Positions 1-8,855 of a stretch of DNA of 64,000 nt are shown here, piece by piece. The stretch lies in contig NZ_JAKCLJ010000001.1 of NCBI RefSeq assembly GCF_021412565.1, positions 682,001 to 746,000 on the forward strand, given 5' to 3'. Position 1 is the first letter of the stretch. Every line of letters begins with the position of its first letter. The position numbers and the translations under genes were made by a program. The stretch is from Shewanella sp. AS1. GTDB taxonomy: Bacteria; Pseudomonadota; Gammaproteobacteria; Enterobacterales; Shewanellaceae. Under the pieces are notes generated by a model. It was not told the origin of the DNA and ran no database searches. It saw only the letters and a program-made list of their open reading frames with translations.

Positions 1-170
1 CCGAGATCCCCTGGGAGAAGCTTAAGGTGGAGTTAAGGGCGGTAAGGCGCGCCGGTGCTGAGGTGGAAAAACCAGAGCTGAGCTGGAAAATTCGACAGGG
101 CGATATCTTAATCCTGCTGGGGAAACCCAGGCGGGTGGAGAAGGCTGAAGATTATCTATTGCAGGGATAG
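1..170 (+). CDS. C-terminal end of a cation/proton antiporter (CPA2/Kef-like), partial
   Basis: The reading frame is open from the left edge and stops with TAG at 168-170, giving the last 55 residues of a protein that begins outside the window. The visible part ends in a pattern of a strand, 'GDILILLGKP', and a closing helix. This is typical of a TrkA-C (RCK_C) ligand-binding domain at the end of monovalent cation:proton antiporter-2 or Kef-type potassium efflux proteins. Such domains sit in the cytoplasm and gate the membrane transporter. Only this tail is visible, so the transported ion is unknown. It converges on the patatin gene, with 40 bases between the two stops and no clear terminator. 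Confidence 0.55.
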   Translation, partial: EIPWEKLKVELRAVRRAGAEVEKPELSWKIRQGDILILLGKPRRVEKAEDYLLQG

Positions 171-210
171 TGATAAGCAGAGGTGATGCTATATGGTCAG
201 TTGTATTAGT

Positions 211-1335
211 TTAGCCTAGATTAAAAAACGCTTTAATTTCATCCTGCTGCACCATAGCATCCTGATAGCCGAGATTGATCAAGGCGCTGCAATAGCCCTG
301 CTCGAACAGCAGATAGGAGATAATACTGGTATCCGATTGTTGATTGATGCCGATCAGTCGCAGCAGGGTGCGCACCGCCATCGGCATCTCATGATAGTGC
401 TGCGCGGCGATCAGGCTCAAGTCCTGACTGGGTTTAATCACTAAGGTCTCAATGGTTTTCAGCGGCGCCTTGTTTCGTACTTCATCGGGAATAAGCGTCA
501 GGGTACTGTTGATCCGCTGCAGCCGCTCCAGATCGCTGTTTAAAGTATCGGAAAAGATGGTATCGAGCAGGTGGCCAGCGATAGTCGCGGTCTTTGGGTG
601 ATGCTCAAACTCCTTGTGCTGCTGTTTATGAGGGCTCTCCAGGTTGATCACCATGATCTTCTCCGCCCCTAGATGGATAGGGCTGCTCAGTGGCGCGAGC
701 TGATGCACCGAGCCATCGCCATAATAGCCGCGATTGAGTTTTATCGAGGGAAACACCAAGGGAATGGCGGCACTGGCCAGCAGGTGTTCGGTATTAAGGT
801 GGGTGCGCTGGCCGCCACGTCTGGCTCTCTGCCACTCGTCTATCTCATGGTGGGCCTGAAAGAAACTCACAGATCGCGAAGTGTTGTAACAGGAGGTATC
901 GACGCTGAGAGCATGCAGGGCGCCGCTGGCGATATTACGATCGATACGCTCAAAATTGATCAGCTCATTCAGAAGCCCCCGCAGAGGCTCGTTATTAAAC
1001 AGGCTGCCCGCATCGGGATTGATCTTCTCATCCTGCAGTCCCATCAGCGCCATCTGCAACAGGTGGGAGAAGACACCGCTAAAGGAAGCCTTATAGACCT
1101 TGTGGGTGTTAAAGTGGCGCCATACCCATTCGAGTTTGCGAACCCCAAGATGAAAACAGGAGGCGTGGGTGGCAATCGAGGTGCCATTGATGGCGCCGGC
1201 CGAGGTGCCGCAGATGATCTTAAAGGGCACGCCATGGTTGCGGGGATAGTGTTGCACTATCGCCTTCAGCACCCCTACCTGATAGGCGGCGCGCGCACCA
1301 CCACCGCCCAAGACTAACGCCGTTTTATCTGGCAA
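211..1335 (-). CDS. Patatin-like phospholipase family protein
   Basis: A 374-residue serine lipase/acyl hydrolase of the patatin family (RssA-like). Near the N terminus is the oxyanion loop GGGGARAAYQVG. It is followed by the nucleophile elbow GTSAG at about residue 43 and, further on, the DGS motif (YYGDGSVHQLAP) that supplies the catalytic aspartate, so the Ser-Asp dyad is intact. There is no signal peptide, so a cytoplasmic or membrane-peripheral enzyme is expected. The family hydrolyses acyl chains from phospholipids or related lipids; the substrate here cannot be read from sequence. The gene stands alone, between the convergent antiporter gene and the co-directional proS with its own terminator. 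Confidence 0.85.
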   Translation of the reverse strand: MPDKTALVLGGGGARAAYQVGVLKAIVQHYPRNHGVPFKIICGTSAGAINGTSIATHASCFHLGVRKLEWVWRHFNTHKVYKASFSGVFSHLLQMALMGLQDEKINPDAGSLFNNEPLRGLLNELINFERIDRNIASGALHALSVDTSCYNTSRSVSFFQAHHEIDEWQRARRGGQRTHLNTEHLLASAAIPLVFPSIKLNRGYYGDGSVHQLAPLSSPIHLGAEKIMVINLESPHKQQHKEFEHHPKTATIAGHLLDTIFSDTLNSDLERLQRINSTLTLIPDEVRNKAPLKTIETLVIKPSQDLSLIAAQHYHEMPMAVRTLLRLIGINQQSDTSIISYLLFEQGYCSALINLGYQDAMVQQDEIKAFFNLG

Positions 1336-1456
1336 ATTAACCTCTTACATCCCTAAAAGAGCCGATTAACTTTGATGTTTTGGGCTCTTGATTCTTCCTG
1401 AACTGCTTAAATTTAGAATATGTGAGGCCGATGGGATGTTCAAGCATAAGTCGACA

Positions 1457-1486
1457 TAAAAAATGCCCAGCAGGTGCCGGGCATTG
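1457..1486 (-). terminator. Intrinsic terminator of proS
   Basis: On the minus strand a stem AATGCCC/GGGCATT (1462-1468 with 1479-1485) closes on a short loop and is followed by a run of T (TTTTTTATG). It lies about 30 bases after the proS stop codon. Confidence 0.8.
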
Positions 1487-1515
1487 TTAGTTTCTATCAG
1501 TTGCGGCTTGCCACG

Positions 1516-3225
1516 TTATTTTGCCGACTTGATAAAGTCGACTATCTGCTCGAATGGAATGTCCTGCTTCTCGCCGGTGCGACGATTTTTGTATTCAAAG
1601 ACGCCGTTGTCGATATTGCGATCGCCAATCACGATAACGTGGGGCAGACCGATCAGCTCCATGTCGGCGAACATTACACCGGGGCGCTCTTTACGATCGT
1701 CAAACAGCACTTCGATACCGGCATCGTTGAGGTCCTGATAGAGTTTTTCGGCCATATCCTGCACCCGGTGAGACTTGTGCATATTCATCGGCAGAATACC
1801 TACCTTGAAGGGTGCGATGGCATCGGGCCAGATGATACCGCGATCGTCATGGTTCTGCTCGATGGCGGCGGCCACGATGCGGCTGACACCGACACCATAA
1901 CAGCCCATCAACAGGGTCTGTGCCTTGCCGTTTTCATCCAGAACATTGGCGCCCATGGCGGCAGAGTAGTTCGTCCCCAGCTGGAAGATATGACCCACTT
2001 CGATACCGCGCAGCAGGCCGATTGTGCCCTTGCCACAGGGGCTAGGCTCGCCTTCGATGACATTACGCAGATCGGCAACCTGGGCCTGTGGTAGATCCCG
2101 TTCCCAGTTGATGCCCAGATAGTGTTTGCCATCCTGGTTCGCACCGGCGGCAAAATCGCTCATGATGTTGACGCTGTGATCCACAAATACTGGAATAGTC
2201 AGGCCAACTGGGCCGAGTGAACCCGGGCCGGCACCGATCACGCTGCGAATATCGGCTTCATCGGCTAATTCGAATGGGGATAAAACCGCATCGAGTTTTT
2301 CTACTTTGACTTCGTTAAGCTCATGATCGCCGCGGACGATAACCGCCACCAGTGGCACCTCATCCAAGGCGCCTTTAACGATAAGGGTCTTAACCGTCTT
2401 CTCGATCGCGATGCCGTGCTGCTCGACCAACTCTTCTATGGTCTTGGCATTGGGCGTGTCGATAAGCGTCAGCTCCTGGGTGGCTGCACCGCGAGGCTCG
2501 GTCGGGATCGGGGCTTCCGCTTTTTCGATGTTGGCGGCGTAATCGCTCTCGGTCGAGTAGGCAATTAAGTCTTCGCCACTGTTGGCCAGCACATGGAATT
2601 CGTGTGACAGGCTGCCACCGATCGAGCCGGTATCGGCCAGCACAGGACGGAAGGCCAGACCCATGCGGCTTAAGATGTTGCTATAGGCGGTAAACATCGC
2701 CTGATAGGTGGCATCCATGGTGGCCTGATCGATATGGAAAGAGTAAGCATCTTTCATCAGGAACTCACGTGAGCGCATCACGCCGAAACGGGGACGCACT
2801 TCATCGCGGAACTTGGTCTGGATCTGATACAGGTTCAGCGGCAGCTGCTTGTAAGAGCTGACCTCTTTACGGATAAGGTCGGTGATCACCTCTTCGTGGG
2901 TCGGACCCAGTACGAAGTCGCGATTGTGCCTGTCCTGAAAACGCAGCAGCTCGGGGCCAAACTTGTCCCAGCGGCCGGTTTCGACCCAAAGATCGGCGGG
3001 TTGCACCATGGGCATTAAGATCTCGACGGCACCTGCATTGTTCATCTCTTCACGGACAATGGCCTCGACCTTACGCAGTACGCGCAGACCTGAGGGCAAC
3101 CAGCTGTAAAGACCTGATGCGTTGCGGCGGATCATACCGGCACGCAGCATTAATTGATGACTGACCACTTCAGCGTTGGCTGGGGTCTCTTTTTGTGTTG
3201 AAAGCAGGTACTTGCTAACTCGCAT
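1516..3225 (-). CDS. proS: Prolyl-tRNA synthetase (bacterial type, with editing domain)
   Basis: Charges tRNA-Pro with proline in the cytoplasm. The product is 569 residues when started at the ATG at 3225 ([12 protein letters not shown]), which matches the family N terminus; the frame is open 21 codons further upstream but that extension looks non-coding. Class II motifs are present: GPTHEEV at about residues 107-113, [13 protein letters not shown] at about 145-157, and a C-terminal anticodon-binding domain. The long insertion between motifs 2 and 3 is the INS domain that clears mis-charged Ala-tRNA-Pro. Length is normal for the gammaproteobacterial enzyme. In E. coli proS neighbours trmO and rcsF; here those two lie about 3-4 kb upstream on the same strand, with three genes inserted. 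Confidence 0.97.
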   Translation of the reverse strand: MRVSKYLLSTQKETPANAEVVSHQLMLRAGMIRRNASGLYSWLPSGLRVLRKVEAIVREEMNNAGAVEILMPMVQPADLWVETGRWDKFGPELLRFQDRHNRDFVLGPTHEEVITDLIRKEVSSYKQLPLNLYQIQTKFRDEVRPRFGVMRSREFLMKDAYSFHIDQATMDATYQAMFTAYSNILSRMGLAFRPVLADTGSIGGSLSHEFHVLANSGEDLIAYSTESDYAANIEKAEAPIPTEPRGAATQELTLIDTPNAKTIEELVEQHGIAIEKTVKTLIVKGALDEVPLVAVIVRGDHELNEVKVEKLDAVLSPFELADEADIRSVIGAGPGSLGPVGLTIPVFVDHSVNIMSDFAAGANQDGKHYLGINWERDLPQAQVADLRNVIEGEPSPCGKGTIGLLRGIEVGHIFQLGTNYSAAMGANVLDENGKAQTLLMGCYGVGVSRIVAAAIEQNHDDRGIIWPDAIAPFKVGILPMNMHKSHRVQDMAEKLYQDLNDAGIEVLFDDRKERPGVMFADMELIGLPHVIVIGDRNIDNGVFEYKNRRTGEKQDIPFEQIVDFIKSAK

Positions 3226-3417
3226 TCCCAATATCCAGTTGTGTAATGAAATAGGCCGATATTTTAGCACCCTCAACTTCGATGTCACCTAGTTTGTTGG
3301 CCTGCTGGCAGCGAATTTTAAGGCTCATGCCCCTTGGGTAAAATCGGGGGGTAAGTTCATGCAGTTTTGTTAATCATGTTATGACTTTGGGCGGCTGGCG
3401 GTGACGATTTATCGCCC

Positions 3418-3452
3418 AATAAAAGGGGCCATGACTCGGATGCCATGGCCCG
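3418..3452 (-). terminator. Intrinsic terminator of the acyl-CoA ligase gene
   Basis: Minus-strand stem GGGCCATG/CATGGCCC followed by CTTTTATT, about 45 bases past the stop codon of the AMP-binding enzyme. Confidence 0.75.
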
Positions 3453-3494
3453 ACTAGATTGGGACTATCTTTAACTGAATAGTACTAACTGGAT

Positions 3495-5219
3495 TCAGAC
3501 GCAGTTTATCGCCTCATACAACTCCTGATACATGAGTTCACGCATCTTGAACTTCTGGATCTTGCCCGTGACCGTCATAGGATATTGGTCGACGAACTTG
3601 ATGTACCTGGGCACTTTGAAGTAGGCCACCTTTTCGGTGAGAAAATGGCGGATCTCCTCTTCATCGACCAGGGCGCCGGGCTGGGTCTTGATCCAGACAC
3701 ACACCTCTTCGCCATATTTTTCGCTCTTGACGCCAAAGACGGCCGCGTCCTGCACCTGGGGATGAGTGTAAAGCTTCTCCTCGATCTCGCGGGGATAGAT
3801 GTTCTCGCCGCCGCGAATGATCATATCCTTGATGCGGCCGACGATTTTGACATAGCCTTCGCCGTCCATCTCGCCTATATCCCCCGAATGCAACCAGCCT
3901 TGTTTATCGATAGTGGCCGCAGTCTTGGCAACGTCCTGCCAGTAGCCCTGCATGATGCAGTAGCCGCGGCTGCACACCTCACCGGGTTGGTTGACCGGCA
4001 CTGTCTCACCAAATTCATCGACTATCTTGACCTGAGTATGGGCCAGGGCGCGTCCGACGGTGGCGACCCGCTTCTCCAGTGGCGAGTCAATCTCTGTCAT
4101 GTTGTTGATCGGGCTGCACTCGGTCTGACCATAACCTATCAGCACCTCTCGCATATACATGAGATTTTGCACCCGGCGCATCACCTCTTCGGGGCAGGTG
4201 GCCCCCGCCATCACGCCTGTGCGCAGTGAGCTTAAGTCGAAATCGCTAAATTGCGGATGTTCCAACTGGGCGATAAACATGGTCGGTACGCCGTGCAGGG
4301 CGGTGCAGCGCTCCATCTCCACCACTTGCAGGGTGGTGAGGGGGGCGAAGGCATCGCCGGGGAAGATAGCCGCCGCGCCTTTGCTGATGCAGCACAGATT
4401 GCCCAGCACCATGCCAAAACAGTGATACAGGGGCACAGGAATACAGAGTCTATCCTCCTTGGTCAGTGCCATGGCATTGGCCACTAACAGGCCATTGTTG
4501 AGAATATTGTGGTGGCTCAATGTCGCCCCTTTGGGGTTGCCTGTGGTGCCCGAGGTAAACTGGATATTGATGGCATCGAAGGGGGAGAGCTGTTTGGTGA
4601 TTGCTGCCAGTGCATCCCGGCTCTGCTGTGTGAGCGGCTGCATCAGCTCGCTGAAGTTCAGCATGCCCTGGGTCTTCTCGGCTCCCATGCGGATCACCCA
4701 TCTGAGTGCCGGCAGGGCGGCACAGTGCAGCTCACCCGGTTGACTATGGGCCAGCTCGGGTGCCAGTTGCTTGAGCATCTCTAGATAGTGGCTCGACTTG
4801 AACTTCTCGGCGCAGATAATGGCCTTACAGCCGACATTATTGAGGGCGTATTGTAACTCTTCCGGGCGGTAGGCCGGGTTGATGCACACCATGATGGCGC
4901 CGATTTTAGCCGTGGCAAACTGGGTCAGACACCACTCGATATTGTTCGGTGACCAGATCCCGACGCGATCGCCAGGTCGAATGCCTATGGCCAACAGGCC
5001 GGCGGCCAGCGTGTCTATCTGTTGCTGGTATTCGCGGTAGCTCCAGCGTAGCTGTTGATGATGCATCACCACCGCAAGCTGATCCGGATAGCTGTTGGCT
5101 ATCTCATCGAAATAGGCGCCTATGGTTTGCTCGATAAGCGGCGCGTCTGTGTGACCATTGAATTGACTGAGGGTAAGAGGAATAGGGTTTACCGCTTGCG
5201 ATGTCTTTACTACCGACAT
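3495..5219 (-). CDS. AMP-binding acyl-CoA synthetase (fatty acyl-CoA ligase)
   Basis: A 574-residue member of the ANL adenylating superfamily that activates a carboxylic acid to its CoA thioester through an acyl-adenylate. Visible signatures are the P-loop-like FTSGTTGNPKG, GYGQTE in the adenylate-binding region, the hinge HSGDIGEMDGEGY...GRIKDMIIRGGENIYP, and the C-terminal lysine motif TGKIQKFKMRE, so the enzyme should be active. The start ATG has a strong GGAGG Shine-Dalgarno four bases upstream. Similarity is to medium/short-chain acyl-CoA ligases (FadK-like) used in branched-chain or fatty-acid catabolism; the exact chain length is not readable. It is monocistronic, with its own terminator. 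Confidence 0.85.
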   Translation of the reverse strand: MSVVKTSQAVNPIPLTLSQFNGHTDAPLIEQTIGAYFDEIANSYPDQLAVVMHHQQLRWSYREYQQQIDTLAAGLLAIGIRPGDRVGIWSPNNIEWCLTQFATAKIGAIMVCINPAYRPEELQYALNNVGCKAIICAEKFKSSHYLEMLKQLAPELAHSQPGELHCAALPALRWVIRMGAEKTQGMLNFSELMQPLTQQSRDALAAITKQLSPFDAINIQFTSGTTGNPKGATLSHHNILNNGLLVANAMALTKEDRLCIPVPLYHCFGMVLGNLCCISKGAAAIFPGDAFAPLTTLQVVEMERCTALHGVPTMFIAQLEHPQFSDFDLSSLRTGVMAGATCPEEVMRRVQNLMYMREVLIGYGQTECSPINNMTEIDSPLEKRVATVGRALAHTQVKIVDEFGETVPVNQPGEVCSRGYCIMQGYWQDVAKTAATIDKQGWLHSGDIGEMDGEGYVKIVGRIKDMIIRGGENIYPREIEEKLYTHPQVQDAAVFGVKSEKYGEEVCVWIKTQPGALVDEEEIRHFLTEKVAYFKVPRYIKFVDQYPMTVTGKIQKFKMRELMYQELYEAINCV

Positions 5220-5381
5220 AACGCCTCCGTGATGCTGTTTTTACTTTTGTTATTTTTATCTGACCCGTCAAACCTACCCAAAGCGGATAGCAACAAACAA
5301 GCAAATATTGGCCGTTTTAGACTAAAGGTGTAGGGGGCAGGGATGCAATGATGAAGTTATCTGTCATGGTGGGAGACGACA

Positions 5382-5603
5382 ATGGATCTGAGAGTAACCT
5401 CATTAATTGCGTTATTGATTTTGATGAGCCTGGGCGGCTGTGCAAATTATAAAACCTCAGATCAGGCATTTTACGATGGGGTGAAAGCCTGTGCCGAGTC
5501 ACGACCTGATAACCCGGATAACAGGGTGGAAGATAAAGATCTTGCTGGTGGTATATTTAATTTTATCGCCAATGGCTTAGCTAAACTGTTTGGCGCTCAA
5601 TAA
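5382..5603 (+). CDS. Small lipoprotein of unknown function
   Basis: A 73-residue protein with a short hydrophobic signal (LIALLILMSLGGC) ending in a lipobox cysteine near residue 20, so it should be a lipid-anchored envelope protein of about 53 mature residues. GGGAG lies 8 bases before the ATG, supporting translation. The mature part contains one further cysteine and an amphipathic C-terminal segment (GGIFNFIANGLAKLFG). It resembles no family I can name. It is the only plus-strand gene in this part of the window, and its stop codon lies inside a 13-bp tandem duplication. Confidence 0.65.
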   Translation: MDLRVTSLIALLILMSLGGCANYKTSDQAFYDGVKACAESRPDNPDNRVEDKDLAGGIFNFIANGLAKLFGAQ

Positions 5604-5621
5604 GCTAACTCAATAAGATAA
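5596..5621 (+). repeat. 13-bp tandem duplication across a stop codon
   Basis: Two adjacent copies, ctcaataagctaa and ctcaataagataa, differ at one base. The first copy holds the TAA stop (5601-5603) of the small lipoprotein gene. Confidence 0.8.
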
Positions 5622-5656
5622 AGAGGTGGCGCGTCAGCCAAGCCTTAGGGCGTGGT

Positions 5657-6298
5657 TTATTTCTTATCGCGCCTGTCACCTATGATTCGGGCCGGATTGC
5701 CAGCGACTATGGCGTAGTCGGGCACATCCTTAGTGACTAGGGCGCCCATGCCAATCACGGCGCAGTCACCTATTTTTACCCCGTCGACAATACCTGCCTG
5801 AGCGCCAATCCACACATCTTTACCTATCACTATGCCTTTTGAACTTGCGCTCTGCTGATAGATGGGCGTATCGGGTCGCATGCCATGGTTAAAGGCGTAG
5901 ATGGTGACATTGTTGGCGATGCGGGTCTGATCCCCTATGATGATTTTACCGCGGCCACCGTCCAATGAGCAGCCGTGGTTAATCGCCACCTCATTGCCCA
6001 TCGCTATCGGTCCATGCAGAAAGCTGTCGGCGGCGATCATGCACTTAGCGCCGATAATGATATCCCGCCCCGGCTCGGCAAACAGCCTGGCCTGCGGCGC
6101 AATAAAACTGTTATCGCCAATCGAGATTGTCTCCAGCGCTATCAGTTTGGCTTGTATCTCATCCTGCCAGGGTTTAGCCCAGCTTAAATGCTTAGGCTTT
6201 AAGGAAAAATAGAGCCAGGGCATATAGGCCAGACGCTGCTTATGCTGGGCCTGATAATCTATGGATGTTCCGACACTCTCTTTGGAATTAGGGCTCAT
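5657..6298 (-). CDS. Hexapeptide-repeat acetyltransferase (maltose O-acetyltransferase/CatB type)
   Basis: A 213-residue left-handed beta-helix acyltransferase. From about residue 55 onward the sequence runs in hexapeptide turns ([15 protein letters not shown]..., [70 protein letters not shown]). It ends with the family's GNPARIIG closure, and the catalytic histidine fits the AFNHGMRPD segment. Such enzymes transfer acetyl groups from acetyl-CoA to sugars or other hydroxyl acceptors, often on cell-surface polysaccharides; the acceptor is unknown. It starts two bases after the trmO stop, so the two are almost certainly translated from one mRNA. Confidence 0.85.
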   Translation of the reverse strand: MSPNSKESVGTSIDYQAQHKQRLAYMPWLYFSLKPKHLSWAKPWQDEIQAKLIALETISIGDNSFIAPQARLFAEPGRDIIIGAKCMIAADSFLHGPIAMGNEVAINHGCSLDGGRGKIIIGDQTRIANNVTIYAFNHGMRPDTPIYQQSASSKGIVIGKDVWIGAQAGIVDGVKIGDCAVIGMGALVTKDVPDYAIVAGNPARIIGDRRDKK

Positions 6299-6300
6299 GG

Positions 6301-7038
6301 CTATGATTCTGTCTTAGACTGATTGACTAGAGAAGGGCGGATAAACTCCACCAGAATCTCATCGTCTATTACCCGCCATAGTATATCCAGATCGAAGAGG
6401 GCGACCTGATACTGCTTGGGATCGACCTTGGCTTTTTTATAGGCCGGGCGGGGATCTTGCGCCAGCACCTGAGTGATAAGCTCGGCAAGGTGAGGGTAGC
6501 GATTGCTGTCAAAGGCGGCTATTTGCGCTGTGGCCGCCTCGCTAAAATTCACTTTGATCAGCACGGGCGCCTCGTGGGCTATGCCGCCCTCGGCATCTTC
6601 TATGGCATCAGAGAAGGGGATATAGGGCTTAATGTCGATTATGGGGGTGCCATCGAGCAGATCCATGGCGGAGATCTCCAGCATCACCTTGCCCTTGTGT
6701 TGCCGTATGCCATGGAGTTTTACCACAGACTGGCCTATGCCGTTGGGGCGAAAGGTGGAGCGGGTGGCAAAGACACCCAGTTTCTCGTTGCCACCCAGAC
6801 GGGGTGGCCGCACCGTGGTTTTCCAGCCCTGGGACAGGTTTTCATGGAAACAAAACAGCAGCCAGATATGGGAATATTGCTCTAACCCCCTGACGGCATC
6901 GATATGGTTAAAGGGGGCTTGCAGCTCGACAAAGCCACGGGCACTACTGACCAATCCTGGCTGCCTTGGAATACCAAATTTCTGTTTATAGGGGGTGCGA
7001 CAGATGGCGACTGCCTGTATTTCGCTGGAAAAGGTCAT
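6301..7038 (-). CDS. trmO: tRNA (N6-threonylcarbamoyladenosine(37)-N6)-methyltransferase TrmO
   Basis: A 245-residue TsaA/TrmO (VirR-like) protein that methylates t6A37 of certain tRNAs, using S-adenosylmethionine, to form m6t6A. The beta-barrel domain is recognisable by '[23 protein letters not shown]', the central '[12 protein letters not shown]' loop and '[20 protein letters not shown]', all characteristic of this family, and a smaller C-terminal extension follows. It lies between rcsF and the acetyltransferase in a tight minus-strand group. The trmO-rcsF pairing is also found in E. coli, next to proS, which supports the identification. Confidence 0.93.
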   Translation of the reverse strand: MTFSSEIQAVAICRTPYKQKFGIPRQPGLVSSARGFVELQAPFNHIDAVRGLEQYSHIWLLFCFHENLSQGWKTTVRPPRLGGNEKLGVFATRSTFRPNGIGQSVVKLHGIRQHKGKVMLEISAMDLLDGTPIIDIKPYIPFSDAIEDAEGGIAHEAPVLIKVNFSEAATAQIAAFDSNRYPHLAELITQVLAQDPRPAYKKAKVDPKQYQVALFDLDILWRVIDDEILVEFIRPSLVNQSKTES

Positions 7039-7075
7039 GCAATTGACTCAGGAAAATGGGATTAACAGATCAGGT

Positions 7076-7107
7076 TTCGACGGCTCAGTTTTTCGGCGGC
7101 TCAGTAG
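7076..7107 (+). repeat. 16-bp tandem duplication across the rcsF stop
   Basis: Units ttcgacggctcagttt and ttcggcggctcagtag lie side by side. The rcsF TGA (7085-7087 on the complement) lies within the first unit, and the second unit encodes the last residues of RcsF. Confidence 0.75.
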
Positions 7108-7471
7108 TAAGGATAGCCTGACCTAGACACAGTGCTTGAGTGATACAGGCATTGCTGGACTCTTCAAATAACACGCAGCGTTTGACGATAAGACCATTGG
7201 CGCCTAACTCGGCTGCGGCTTTGCGCGCCTTAGTTCTGGCATCACTGATGGAGGCGGGCATGTCGTTATCGCGCTCCTGACAGGACTGCCCTTCCACTAA
7301 GCCTTTGAGTTCATAGCTTGTGTTAGGCTGATGATCTCCCTGATAGAGCTCCACATCGCCGACCTTAAAATATTCGTTTATGGCCTCGCTATCTAAATTA
7401 CTGGTAAAGCGGTATTCGCTGGCACAACCACCAAGGAGCAGGGCAAGAAGAATAAGGCTGGGGTTTTTCAT
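7085..7471 (-). CDS. rcsF: RcsF-like outer-membrane lipoprotein
   Basis: A 128-residue lipoprotein, starting at the ATG at 7471 (MKNPSLILLALLLGGC) with a lipobox cysteine at residue 16. The C-terminal half carries the RcsF pattern of four cysteines in GQSC, KRC, NAC and ALCLG with matching spacing. It also has the intervening 'MPASISDARTKARKAAAELGANGLIV', which aligns by eye with the E. coli RcsF domain held by two non-consecutive disulfides. In enterobacteria RcsF senses envelope damage and signals to the Rcs phosphorelay. No rcs phosphorelay gene is present in this window, so the signalling partner here is unknown. The position just before trmO repeats the E. coli gene order. Confidence 0.8.
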   Translation of the reverse strand: MKNPSLILLALLLGGCASEYRFTSNLDSEAINEYFKVGDVELYQGDHQPNTSYELKGLVEGQSCQERDNDMPASISDARTKARKAAAELGANGLIVKRCVLFEESSNACITQALCLGQAILTTEPPKN

Positions 7472-7568
7472 GTTAGTGCCTTGTAGAGTGTGAAAAGCGC
7501 CAATATCAGCCACGTTAAACTACAGATAGGATAAGTGGCTAATATTGAACGCATTAGATAAGCGTATT

Positions 7569-8855
7569 CTAGCGTTTTAGGTACTTTTGATAAAGCTGCT
7601 GCTGACGATTATTGAGATCTATCTGACGACCATCAATAAATACCGCCTCGACCTTGCTTGTCAGTGGATCGAGCAGTTCTCCCTTAGAGAGCACCAGATT
7701 AGCTTTAAAGCCCACCTTGATTGCGCCCATATCCTCTACGCCGAGCAGTTTAGCCGCATCTAAGGTGATGCTCTTAAGCGCTTCTTCTTTACTCAGCCCA
7801 TAGGCGCTGGCCTGACCGGCGGCAAAGGCAAGATTACGTACGTCCCAATCGCCACTAAAACCCAGGGCGAAGGGGAGGTTAGCCTGTTTCAGTAAACTCG
7901 GCACTCTAAAGTTCATATCCACAGCTTCATCTTTACGCATCGGCAGATTGAAGGTGTTGGTGTAGATAACGCCGGCGCCAATCTCGTTAAGCTGCTCGGC
8001 CACGCGCCAGGCATCATAGCCACCGACTATCACCAGCTTAAAGCCGTAAGGGCGGGTCATATTGATGGCCTGCTCAATTTGCTCACTGTTATTGGCGTGC
8101 ACAAACAGCGTGGCCTTGCCTTGATAAAGCGGCAGCATGGCCTGCCAGCGGATATCTATCTTCTCGACGCTCTTGGCATCGCTGGCCAGTTTGTAGCGAT
8201 ATCCCTGCTCTAAACTGGTCTGGATTGCGCTTAACTCCTGCTGATAACCTTTAAGCTGTTCATCCCGTTTCTCCTTATCCTGGGCGAGACGCCAGATATT
8301 GGGCCAGTAGAGATGAAACTGCTTGGGCGCCGGCACTAAGGCATCTTCGATTGTCCAGCTGTCTAAGGACACCAGGGAGGATTGCCCCGCAAAGGCTTTG
8401 CCTTTAGGTACGACCTGGGCGTGCGTAATGCCGTTGACGCGCACAGTGGGGATGATCTCTGAGTCTGGGTTATAGGCGCTGACAGCAAGAAGCTGAGGAT
8501 TGCTTTCGCCCACCTCGAAACTGTCGTTACTGGCGCGCATCATAGAGACTTCCACTAGACCGATACTGGTATCCAGTGCAATCAATCCAGGGTAGAGATG
8601 TTTATTACTGGCATCGATAACCTCGGCGTCTTGGGTGGGCAAAGCTTTGCCTATGGCGGTGATTTTTCCCTGCTCAAAGCGCACATCACTATTTTTAAGC
8701 ACGCCATCGCTGACTGTATGCACTGTGGCATTTTGGATCACAATAACCTGGCTCTGCGTCATAGTCGGCACCATGTCGTGGGCAGTGACAGGCTGACTAA
8801 CTAGGGTATAGGTCATTAAGAGGGCAAGGCCCATTTGAGCAACTGATGACTTCAT
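7569..8855 (-). CDS. Exported amidohydrolase-fold protein with degraded metal site
   Basis: A 428-residue protein with a Sec signal peptide (cleavage probably after the alanine of PVTAHD), so it acts in the periplasm. The N-terminal beta-sandwich and the C-terminal 'KSITLDAAKLLGVEDMGAIKVGFKANLVLSKGELLDP' are typical of imidazolonepropionase-like amidohydrolases. The usual metal-binding HxH after 'LYPGLI' is replaced by DTS (ALDTSIG), and no other HxH is evident in the barrel, so ordinary hydrolase activity is doubtful. Its ATG overlaps the stop of the larger amidohydrolase by one base (TAATG), so the two are translationally coupled and probably work as a pair. Confidence 0.8.
   Translation of the reverse strand: MKSSVAQMGLALLMTYTLVSQPVTAHDMVPTMTQSQVIVIQNATVHTVSDGVLKNSDVRFEQGKITAIGKALPTQDAEVIDASNKHLYPGLIALDTSIGLVEVSMMRASNDSFEVGESNPQLLAVSAYNPDSEIIPTVRVNGITHAQVVPKGKAFAGQSSLVSLDSWTIEDALVPAPKQFHLYWPNIWRLAQDKEKRDEQLKGYQQELSAIQTSLEQGYRYKLASDAKSVEKIDIRWQAMLPLYQGKATLFVHANNSEQIEQAINMTRPYGFKLVIVGGYDAWRVAEQLNEIGAGVIYTNTFNLPMRKDEAVDMNFRVPSLLKQANLPFALGFSGDWDVRNLAFAAGQASAYGLSKEEALKSITLDAAKLLGVEDMGAIKVGFKANLVLSKGELLDPLTSKVEAVFIDGRQIDLNNRQQQLYQKYLKR

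Noticed and set aside
673..1317. 214-residue plus-strand ORF
   Set aside because: Antisense shadow of the patatin gene, with no recognisable domain.
5104..5304. Small minus-strand ORF upstream of the AMP-binding ligase
   Set aside because: It overlaps the ligase start and has no coding character; the ligase has a strong Shine-Dalgarno at its own ATG.
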